From IMG/VR virus record IMGVR_UViG_3300011189_000001, positions 1 through 64,000 of that record: a stretch of DNA of 64,000 nt; one strand, given 5' to 3'. The translations under genes were made by a program, and so were the position numbers. The notes under the pieces were generated by a model that did no database searches, had not been told where the DNA came from, and was given only the letters and a program-made list of their open reading frames with translations. Below are positions 57,510 to 64,000 of the stretch, piece after piece. How positions within the stretch are numbered: the first letter of the stretch is position 1; every line of letters starts with the position of its first letter. Source of the DNA: a virus.

Positions 57510-58690
57510 AGATCGACTCGTAAGGTCACGAGGCAAATGCGAATATTGTCGTCTTCGGTCTTTTCGTAGAGCTTGACGTATTTGGTCTGAGCACCGTCAT
57601 GGGCGCTAACACCGATCGTCACCTCATCATCGTCATACAACGACAGAGGGTTCGTCAAGAAGTGCCGGTTGACTTTGAGTGATACCGACTCGCCCGAAGA
57701 CTTCACACGAACGACCGGGATCTTAACCACCGAATCATGCTTTTCTAAGGCGTCTTTCATCTTCAAGGTCAATACGCCCTCAGCACCCTCGGGGCCAGCG
57801 ACACCGATTTCAAGCACCACGTCGTCCGGGTCTGCCGTAGCTCCCAGCGCCTTAACGGCACTCTGGAGCTTCGTCTTATCTACCGACCACACTTCCGGCT
57901 CGGAAAGGTCAACCGGGATACCGGGAATGTTCGGGAGCGCCAGATGCGTATCGGGATAACCGAAAAGGGATCCGTCGTCGGATTCGACCACGAAAAGGTC
58001 GGACTTCGACACGGTGCAGGAAAGGTCACACGTCTTGCTGAGGAACGAAATCAGCTTTTTGATTTCATCCTTTGTGATCTTAAACCGCTCTTCGCTATCC
58101 ACATACTCAGCCAGCGCATCGTCTTCATCGGCCTCAGCCAACTTGAACATGGCCAGTGAACAGGTATCGGTCGCCAGCATATCCCGGCCCCGCAACTCCG
58201 TCACTTGCAAATTGTTCGCAAGCTCGTTGTTCGTCGTAGCTTCCCCAATGAAAGGGCGCACGAATTTCAGGGAATCCACGAATGCGTTGGGGTTGATATC
58301 GAAGAGCTTGGTTTTGTCTTCGAGGCGCTTGGAAAAGTCCGGGAAAGAGGCTGCATCGAGCGATGCAAAATGGCCCTTAGCTTCGCCGCATTCCATAACC
58401 ACGCCGTTAGCGTCGGCTTCCACGTCAACCACATCGTCAAACACGCTACCGACCCACTGAGAAAGCCGTGCGGCCTCTACGGTGAAACTACCCTCACCAT
58501 GAAGGGAATCTTCCACGATTGTAGTAGGTACCTTGACCATGATTCGGCGGTCGGTAGCCCACAAGACGAGACTATCCTCCTCGACCTTGAAAAGAATCGA
58601 AGAAGTGATCACACCCGCATCGTTGGTAACAGCGAGGCTTGCTACATCGAGGGCCGCCTTCAAAGCGTCCTTTTGAATACTAAATCTCAT
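57506..58690 (-). CDS. DNA polymerase sliding clamp (DnaN/beta-like)
   Basis: 394 residues from ATG 58690 (AGGAG seven bases upstream). It begins MRFSIQKDALKAALDVASLA, with ITSSILFKVEEDSLVLWATD, the N-terminal domain start of DnaN; a third of the protein resembles each of the three clamp domains (for example GSFTVEAARLSQWVGSVFDD; FKITKDEIKKLISFLSKTCD; WSVDKTKLQSAVKALGATA). The length is near the 366-residue bacterial clamp. Acts with the DnaX-type loader at 51517-52938. Confidence 0.8.
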   Translation of the reverse strand: MRFSIQKDALKAALDVASLAVTNDAGVITSSILFKVEEDSLVLWATDRRIMVKVPTTIVEDSLHGEGSFTVEAARLSQWVGSVFDDVVDVEADANGVVMECGEAKGHFASLDAASFPDFSKRLEDKTKLFDINPNAFVDSLKFVRPFIGEATTNNELANNLQVTELRGRDMLATDTCSLAMFKLAEADEDDALAEYVDSEERFKITKDEIKKLISFLSKTCDLSCTVSKSDLFVVESDDGSLFGYPDTHLALPNIPGIPVDLSEPEVWSVDKTKLQSAVKALGATADPDDVVLEIGVAGPEGAEGVLTLKMKDALEKHDSVVKIPVVRVKSSGESVSLKVNRHFLTNPLSLYDDDEVTIGVSAHDGAQTKYVKLYEKTEDDNIRICLVTLRVDL

Positions 58691-58709
58691 ACCGTAACTC
58701 CTAATAATT

Positions 58710-58982
58710 TCAATCGTCATACTTGGCGAGTTTCTCTTCCACCTCTTCCAAAGCGGACTCAGCCAAGGCAACCTTGCCGTTTAGCTCTTTACGCTTCTGG
58801 GGAAGAAGGTCCGGGATCTCTTTAAGATCGTAACCCTTTTCGGCGGCCTCCTCCTTGAGGTTGCGCAATTCTTCTTGCGCATTTTTAAGGCGGGCCACCT
58901 TTTCCGCCTTTTGACTCACTAACTGCTCACGCTGTGATTTGATCTTCTTGATGCGAGCTTCAAGATCGGTCATGTCGCTCAT
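58710..58982 (-). CDS. Coiled-coil protein in recombination operon
   Basis: 90 residues, ATG with AAGGAG upstream. Uninterrupted heptad-like sequence: DLEARIKKIKSQREQLVSQK, AEKVARLKNAQEELRNLKEE, KGYDLKEIPDLLPQKRKELN, then VALAESALEEVEEKLAKYDD. It resembles a piece of Rad50 coil and lies between the clamp and the PD-(D/E)XK nuclease. Because Rad50 is split here, it could be a further fragment or an accessory coil (inference). Confidence 0.65.
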   Translation of the reverse strand: MSDMTDLEARIKKIKSQREQLVSQKAEKVARLKNAQEELRNLKEEAAEKGYDLKEIPDLLPQKRKELNGKVALAESALEEVEEKLAKYDD

Positions 58983-58999
58983 AGTGATACTCCTTCGTA

Positions 59000-59920
59000 T
59001 TAATCCGAATCTTCGATCTTACCGCCAAAGCCTATCATAACAGATCCCTCGTTACTTTGCGAGAGGCTTGGGAGCGTTTCTTCACCACGCTCGGCGCGGT
59101 TCCATCGACGCTTTTCACGGCGGGTCGCTTTCTGTTGTTGTCGCTCAACGCATACCGCTTCCCACGGGCACCACTTACAGTGGGACGGTTCCGGGTTTGC
59201 CTTGAAACGTTTCTTCTGGATGTTGGTAAACGCAGCTACCAGATCGTTGCGCAATTTCGCAATACTTTCCGGGTCAGGCTTGATCCAGTCAAACGCTTTC
59301 TCGGGGTCATCGGCGAAACGGTAGTAATAAAAGCCCAGACGGTCTGGCAAACGATTGTGCAATAGCTTGAATGCCAAGGCATAGAACAAGAGCTGCTCTT
59401 CGTCTACGTACTTTTCACGGTGCTTAGACGACTTGCCGTCAATCAACAGCACTTCGTCGTTTTTCTTGCGGATCAAGAAGTCGGCGATCCCGTACAAAAA
59501 ATAGCTCGACTGTAGCTGCGTGCGAAGAACCACCTCGCTTCGCGCATACGGCCCTAAGAGCTTTTCACGCTTAATACCTTCCAGCACCTTGGGTACGATC
59601 TCCAAACACGTCTCAAGCAATTCTAGCGGCTCGTACCGGCACTTGATATCGTTGAAGTCAACGTGCTCCTCGTCGAGGAACTCGTAAAAATACTTCGGCA
59701 CCAAATCAAGTAGCTTTTGCGAAGTCCCTTTGCCGGATCGCCACAACTCATCGTTGTAGAAATCTTCGTAAACACGCTGGACCACACTACCAACAACCGC
59801 ATTATGCTTCGAATCCGGTTCGGGTGGTTCCTCTTTATCTACACGTGTGAGGCGGTACCTCTTAGGACACTCGCGGTACGTCTTGTACCCTGAGTACGAT
59901 AACCAGTATTGCTTTCCCAT
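59000..59920 (-). CDS. PD-(D/E)XK nuclease, RecB/Cas4-like with Fe-S cysteines
   Basis: 306 residues. Catalytic residues: E129 (RSEVVL), D147 (YGIADFLI), D161-G-K163 (LLIDGKSSKHREKY), and Q176xxxY180 (QLLFYALA), the core of the RecB nuclease family. Four cysteines, C18 (RECPKRYR) and C248, C251, C257 (CKWCPWEAVC), match the iron-sulfur cluster of AddB/Cas4-type nucleases. Cleaves DNA, probably ends; located between Mre11 and the clamp, in the recombination operon. Confidence 0.88.
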   Translation of the reverse strand: MGKQYWLSYSGYKTYRECPKRYRLTRVDKEEPPEPDSKHNAVVGSVVQRVYEDFYNDELWRSGKGTSQKLLDLVPKYFYEFLDEEHVDFNDIKCRYEPLELLETCLEIVPKVLEGIKREKLLGPYARSEVVLRTQLQSSYFLYGIADFLIRKKNDEVLLIDGKSSKHREKYVDEEQLLFYALAFKLLHNRLPDRLGFYYYRFADDPEKAFDWIKPDPESIAKLRNDLVAAFTNIQKKRFKANPEPSHCKWCPWEAVCVERQQQKATRREKRRWNRAERGEETLPSLSQSNEGSVMIGFGGKIEDSD

Positions 59921-59923
59921 ACT

Positions 59924-60892
59924 TTATCCTGACGCTGCTGCTTCTAAGTAGCGGAGCGCCCGGTTTCGTACCTCGTGATCGAAATCCTCCAAGCCTTCGA
60001 TAGCTTGGCGGATGTTATCTTCTTCGTTCACGGACGCAGACTCTGATAGCGTTTTAATGAAATGGTCGATATCTTTCCGTTCCTGTTTGATACGCTCATG
60101 CTTCTCTAGATCAAACACTTCGGAAGCCGGTTTTACTTCGATTTCAATCGGTTCGGTGTGGATTTTTACCTCACCCTCCACTTTTTCCACGCGGATATAA
60201 CCGATCCGGGGGATGCGCTTCAGATTGTCATTGGTAAGCGACCCCCTGCTGAGGGAACCCAAGTTGATAAAGGGCTTCCCCAACACCTCTTGAATGCCTT
60301 GATCAATGTGGTAGTGCCCGAAAATGAAAACGTCCGGGGAGCATTCAGCTAGTTGCTGGTATGACAAAAATTGCTCACGCCCGAAACTTTCCGTCCCGGT
60401 AGGTGAAGCATACGTATGGGCGGCCACGATCAATACGTCTTCGTCCCCGCGCTCAATTTCAAAGTCAAACACATCGAAATCGATCTTGTAAGGCAAACCC
60501 ACGACGCGGACCACAAGACCATCGTCGTCTTCGAACCGGACGTCTCCCATACGTTCAAAAACCCCGGTTGCGAATAAAACGCCAAGGGGTTGCTTTTCTA
60601 CGTAATCGACGTTGGCATACGGAAAGTCATGATTGCCGGGGTTTTCATAAACCGGACAGGGATAGGACCGGTGCAGATCAGCTACCTTACGTACCAACAA
60701 ATGGCTGTTTCGTGACGCCGCCTTGTTGTGAAAAAAGTCGCCGTTATCCAACACGGCATTCACTTTCTTTTCACGGGCCATGTCGCCGATCTGTCGGAGC
60801 TTACCAAGTAGCGTTTCCATGTAATCGTCGCACCTAGACTCCGGTGGACGATCGTTAATATGGACGTCGGTTCTAACCAAAAATGAAATCAT
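59924..60892 (-). CDS. Mre11/SbcD-type nuclease
   Basis: 322 residues. Metallophosphoesterase motifs in order: RTDVHINDR (D9xH11), NGDFFHNK (D52), NPGNHDF (86-90), IVAAHTYAS, and FGHYHIDQG. Longer Mre11-like C-terminal helices follow. Works with Rad50 at DNA ends. The start overlaps the stop of the Rad50 N-half by four bases (coupling). This is the SbcD/gp47 partner of the split Rad50. Confidence 0.9.
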   Translation of the reverse strand: MISFLVRTDVHINDRPPESRCDDYMETLLGKLRQIGDMAREKKVNAVLDNGDFFHNKAASRNSHLLVRKVADLHRSYPCPVYENPGNHDFPYANVDYVEKQPLGVLFATGVFERMGDVRFEDDDGLVVRVVGLPYKIDFDVFDFEIERGDEDVLIVAAHTYASPTGTESFGREQFLSYQQLAECSPDVFIFGHYHIDQGIQEVLGKPFINLGSLSRGSLTNDNLKRIPRIGYIRVEKVEGEVKIHTEPIEIEVKPASEVFDLEKHERIKQERKDIDHFIKTLSESASVNEEDNIRQAIEGLEDFDHEVRNRALRYLEAAASG

Positions 60893-62061
60893 GGGGACAC
60901 ATCCCGTTCACAAGTAGGACAGGTACCTGCCTCGTGCAGGGTTACATGCAACTCATCCTTATTGGCCTCGATCTGCTTGTCAAGGTCGCCGATCTCAGCC
61001 TTAGTGGCGGGGATAAGCGAAAGGATACTGTCCAGACGGGTTGCTATTTTGTCAAGGTCTTTACATTCGATATAGGCATCTTCAAGGTCGCCTAGCGTCG
61101 GCAATTCCAAACTGCCAAGATCCTTGAAACGCCTTACCACACTTCCGATGCGGCGGGTCTTGGCGGCTAGGGATTCTAGCTCCCTGATCTCACCAAGCAA
61201 CCCATCGTCATCCCATTCAGGAATATCGACCTTTTCTACACCCGCGAACTTCTTGAGTTCGGTGCGACCACGATCGAAACGCCGGGCATACCGCGCCAGC
61301 GTTTCAACCTCTTTAACAGCATCGTCGCCATCCCATGAGGGAACGGAAAGAGCTTCGACCCCATCCAAATGTTGGAGTGTAGTGCCCAAAGTGGAACGCT
61401 TCTTTTCGAACCCATCGAGGACTTCGATCTCCTTGTTAAGAGCCGTAATGCCTCGGTAGTAGGTCCGTACTTCCTCTACCTGTGCCATATCGTCGTCGTA
61501 ATTCTCGTAGCGATTTAGTTCTTCTTTTACAGCATCGAGGTCCGTGCGTCGGACCTTCCGCGTGCTCCGCACTTCCCGACGTTCCTTATCGCAATTTCTA
61601 AGTGCGGTCTGGACGTCAGTAAGGCGGCCCACATCGGAAATGGCTTCGGCTGCAAGGCTGCCAACCTCATTCAAAAGGAATAGGGGGTGGAACTGATCGG
61701 AGATCTGAACGTTGATGGAATCACGTCCCACCTTCATCTCACCGAATCCGGCCTCGGCCACGTGGGGAAGGCTGCCCCTCCCCACGCTTTCAAGAACCTC
61801 TCCGTTGATCACGTAACCATTGTGACCGCCGCCCTTTTTCCAAATGAGATTGAACTCCGGGCAATCCAATTCGACCTCGGCGTGATCAGCGGTTCCGCCT
61901 TTCGTTACGAAATCATCGCCCTCTCGGTTAACGAGGGCTCCTTGAATTGCCCGGACCATCGCCGACTTACCGATGTTGGACTTACCAACTACTACGGTAA
62001 AGCCGTCGATTTCGATCTCAGCGTCCTCAACGGACTGGAAGTTCTGGATTCGAACTTTCAC
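60889..62061 (-). CDS. Rad50/SbcC N-terminal half ending at a zinc hook
   Basis: 390 residues from GTG 62061, overlapping the RecA stop by four bases. Walker A VVVGKSNIGKSAMVRAIQ (23-40) follows an N-terminal strand MKVRIQNFQSVEDAEIEID. The rest is a coiled coil that ends exactly at a Zn-hook C381-P-T-C384 followed by six residues. No signature motif or Walker B is present. These lie in the gene at 56606-57235, so the ATPase would be formed from two chains. Compare SbcC, usually one chain. Confidence 0.88.
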   Translation of the reverse strand: MKVRIQNFQSVEDAEIEIDGFTVVVGKSNIGKSAMVRAIQGALVNREGDDFVTKGGTADHAEVELDCPEFNLIWKKGGGHNGYVINGEVLESVGRGSLPHVAEAGFGEMKVGRDSINVQISDQFHPLFLLNEVGSLAAEAISDVGRLTDVQTALRNCDKERREVRSTRKVRRTDLDAVKEELNRYENYDDDMAQVEEVRTYYRGITALNKEIEVLDGFEKKRSTLGTTLQHLDGVEALSVPSWDGDDAVKEVETLARYARRFDRGRTELKKFAGVEKVDIPEWDDDGLLGEIRELESLAAKTRRIGSVVRRFKDLGSLELPTLGDLEDAYIECKDLDKIATRLDSILSLIPATKAEIGDLDKQIEANKDELHVTLHEAGTCPTCERDVSP

Positions 62062-63392
62062 GTATCATCCATCTCGTTTTCGAGGAATACGGCTGTGGCC
62101 GGGTTTTCGTCGAGGTAATCAATAGCGGCATCTCTGCCCCGTACTGATTGCTCTTCACCATCTTCATCGGTGAATTTATACCACGGACCGGCTTGGTCGA
62201 TCAATCCCTCTTCAAGAGCTAGATCAACTAGCGCTTCGATAGCAGGGTCCACGACCTTTTCAGACGTAGTTTCACCCGTAGCTTCGGAGGTATCATCCTC
62301 GTTCTCGCCGATCTTAGTGACGCCGCCCAACGCTGAGAAAGACGAAATCTGATTGACGAGGTGCATGAACTGCGAGGTGTTTTCAAGCAAGTAATCCCGA
62401 AGGTTCTCCTTGCCCTGCAAGCTCTGCTCTTCACCTTGCTGGTCCACGAACTTGTACCACGCGCCCGCACGTTGAATCAGATTGCGATTCTCAGCAATGT
62501 CCATGATAGAACGCACGTTGTCGATTCCTTCGCCGTAGCGTAGCACAAAATCAGTGCTGTGGCCTTGGTGCATCGACACTTTGTTCTTGGTGCATTGGGC
62601 GCGAACGATGTTGCAAATCGGCTGCTTTTCGCTATCGCCAGTGAGATCGTTTTCGATCTTGGAGTATTCGGTTTTCACCCGCTTGATCTTCAAACGGAGC
62701 GAAGCGTAATACTTCAAAGCGCGGCCACCCGACGTATCCTCGTCCGGTCCCGTATCGTACTTGCTCGTCTTGATCCGGCAGCGAAGCTGGTTCAAGTAAA
62801 TAAGCGACGTTCCCGAATGGCGGAGGTCGTGAACAAGGTTCGGCAAAAAGCTCGATTGAAGTCGAGCAAGCAAACCGATCTGTCCCGTTTCAGACACATC
62901 CTTTTCGAAAGTCGCCTGCGGTACCATAGCCGACACTGAGTCAATGATGATCAGGTCGACTTTAGCGTTGACCATGATCTTGATGATCTCGGCACCCTCT
63001 TCCCATGTGATCGGGGAATACAGGTCCCATTTGTCGTCGCTAAAATCCACACCCAAGGCTTGGGCATAGGCGGGAGCAATGGCGTTCTCATAATCAAGGA
63101 AGCAAACACTGCCTCCTTCGCTCTGGCACTTCACAGCCGCTTCAAGCGCAAGCGTCGTCTTACCGGACCCTTCGGGACCGTAGATTTCTGTCATGCGCCC
63201 ACGGGGAAGTCCGGGGCATTGTCGTTGACCGTTAGGGAGCTTGTTGCCCCCGATCAAGAAATCAATAACAAGCGAACCGGTCGAAATTGCATCAACCGGC
63301 GTCGTGTTATTGGGGTCGAGTTCGACTCGGTTCTTGAAGTCGATCTTCTTGTTCTTCTTTAAGGCCGCTCGGGCCTTTGCTAGATTGGACAT
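62058..63392 (-). CDS. recA: RecA-type recombinase with duplicated C-terminal domain
   Basis: 444 residues, ATG with AAGGGG upstream. Walker A GPEGSGKTT (72-80), CFLDYENA, Walker B VDLIIIDSVSAMVP, and the L2-like region TSGGRALKYYASLRLKI. Compared with bacterial RecA (about 350 residues), the C-terminal domain is present twice: residues 305-349 (LIQRAGAWYKFVDQQGEEQS, LQGKENLRDYLLEN) and 397-441 (LIDQAGPWYKFTDEDGEEQS, VRGRDAAIDYLDEN). Strand exchange in phage replication and repair; first gene of the recombination run. Confidence 0.94.
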   Translation of the reverse strand: MSNLAKARAALKKNKKIDFKNRVELDPNNTTPVDAISTGSLVIDFLIGGNKLPNGQRQCPGLPRGRMTEIYGPEGSGKTTLALEAAVKCQSEGGSVCFLDYENAIAPAYAQALGVDFSDDKWDLYSPITWEEGAEIIKIMVNAKVDLIIIDSVSAMVPQATFEKDVSETGQIGLLARLQSSFLPNLVHDLRHSGTSLIYLNQLRCRIKTSKYDTGPDEDTSGGRALKYYASLRLKIKRVKTEYSKIENDLTGDSEKQPICNIVRAQCTKNKVSMHQGHSTDFVLRYGEGIDNVRSIMDIAENRNLIQRAGAWYKFVDQQGEEQSLQGKENLRDYLLENTSQFMHLVNQISSFSALGGVTKIGENEDDTSEATGETTSEKVVDPAIEALVDLALEEGLIDQAGPWYKFTDEDGEEQSVRGRDAAIDYLDENPATAVFLENEMDDT

Positions 63393-63441
63393 GTGGGTTG
63401 TCCCCTTGTCGTCGTAATCGTTTCATTCGACTTAACTTCCA

Positions 63442-64000
63442 TTATTCTTCGTAGAGGTAGTCGTACTTTTCGTCTTTCAACAAATAGTATTTTTCATCCT
63501 CTTGATAGATCAAGCCTTTGTACTCGATCTTCCCCGTTTTACGCTTTTTGACTGTCTTGGTGAACGCCTGTGCCTCTTTCGAGGATAGATCATCTTCGGT
63601 GATATCACCGTCGAGGAGCGACTTGAATCGGGCAGCAAAGTACCCGATCAAATAGGCGTCAGCCACGTTGTTATTGAGGCGACCTTCCCACTCACCATCG
63701 AGTAGATCCTTCATCGCATCTTTCATGTCGCTCTTGAACATCTTGCCTTTATCGTCCAAAACGTCTCGGACAAAAGCCTTCAGTTGCGTCGGCATGAAAT
63801 ATACGAAAGGGAGCCGGTGATTCATCAAGATCTCGATCGTATACATATAGAGGGCATAAAGCCCCATAGCATAGCTCGCCCGGTAAGGCGGATGCTCGAT
63901 CCCAACGAAATCAATGTCGTGTCCGCAGTCTTTAATGATCTCATCAAGACCATCAGCTAACATGCGGTAGCGACGTGGCATAAAGGTTTTGGCGGTCGTC
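63442..64000 (-). CDS. RuvC-like Holliday junction resolvase, 5' end outside window
   Basis: The frame is open to the right edge, so the start lies outside. Residues include VGIEHPPYRASYAMGLYALY, the acidic/helical RuvC signature area, PTQLKAFVRDVLDDKGKMFK, SDMKDAMKDLLDG and NNNVADAYLIGYFAARF with the late catalytic Asp. RuvC family members cut four-way DNA junctions using RNase H-like chemistry. The tail is charged with YEG-like repeats (YQEDEKYYLLKDEKYDYLYE). The N-terminal catalytic Asp is not visible. Confidence 0.75.
   Translation of the reverse strand, partial: TTAKTFMPRRYRMLADGLDEIIKDCGHDIDFVGIEHPPYRASYAMGLYALYMYTIEILMNHRLPFVYFMPTQLKAFVRDVLDDKGKMFKSDMKDAMKDLLDGEWEGRLNNNVADAYLIGYFAARFKSLLDGDITEDDLSSKEAQAFTKTVKKRKTGKIEYKGLIYQEDEKYYLLKDEKYDYLYEE

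Noticed and set aside
4623-63392. tRNA, CRISPR, integrase or lysis genes
   Set aside because: No cloverleaf, spaced direct repeat array, recombinase signature or holin/endolysin-like sequence was seen; their absence from this window says nothing about the rest of the genome.

Overview
The window is part of the genome of a large, contractile-tailed (myovirus-type) bacteriophage, carried on a compact, moderately GC-rich segment. The evidence is a phage morphogenesis set (large terminase, portal, prohead protease, acidic scaffold-like protein, HK97-type major capsid protein, neck and tail-completion proteins, a very long tail sheath) followed by a phage replication and recombination set (RecA, split Rad50/SbcC with Mre11/SbcD, PD-(D/E)XK nuclease, sliding clamp, clamp loader, primase-like Toprim protein, 5'-3' exonuclease, DNA methyltransferase, sigma-like and NusG-like regulators). 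No integrase, lysis gene, tRNA or rRNA was recognised. The host cannot be named; AGGAG-type ribosome binding sites and sigma70-like promoters point to an ordinary bacterium.

Layout, in transcription order. Almost everything is on the minus strand, so it is read from right to left. 64000-49000: RuvC-like protein, RecA, Rad50 N-half, Mre11, PD-(D/E)XK nuclease, coiled-coil protein, clamp, small Cys protein, Rad50 C-half, methyltransferase, small unknowns, primase-like protein, a catalytically degenerate metallopeptidase-like protein, clamp loader, NusG-like protein, exonuclease, sigma-like protein. 49000-39900: small tagged proteins, a 989-residue repeat protein, probable small terminase, large terminase, portal. 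39900-30100: a large charged protein, tagged small proteins, prohead protease, acidic scaffold candidate, decoration candidate, major capsid protein, then a strong terminator. 30000-4600: accessory and virion genes, mostly short, interleaved with neck and tail-completion genes. 4550 to the left edge: tail sheath, open at the edge. The only plus-strand genes are three small ORFs at 26946-28188, behind two sigma70-like promoters, the second overlapping a perfect 10-bp inverted repeat.

The most striking feature is a pair of recurrent N-terminal leader modules. About 13 otherwise unrelated proteins begin with a class A leader (pattern DLKDQLIRLG...LRPHIRPVLA), and about seven begin with a class B leader (pattern KxARRVARxYL). 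The bodies behind them include a Dps-like ferritin with all four ferroxidase ligands at canonical spacing, a CCA-adding-type nucleotidyltransferase, a ParB-like domain, a SWIM zinc finger protein, a possible ADP-ribosyltransferase-like protein and many unknowns. By analogy with the capsid-targeting sequences of T4 internal proteins, I infer that these are sorting tags for cargo packaged in the head and possibly processed by the prohead protease. That is a hypothesis.

Other notable points are a LAGLIDADG intein inside the nucleotide-binding site of an actin-like protein that also carries an N-terminal helix-turn-helix and an internal start, a Rad50 split into two genes 3.6 kb apart, a tandem duplication of the RecA C-terminal domain, and beta-rich repeat modules shared between the sheath and other virion proteins.
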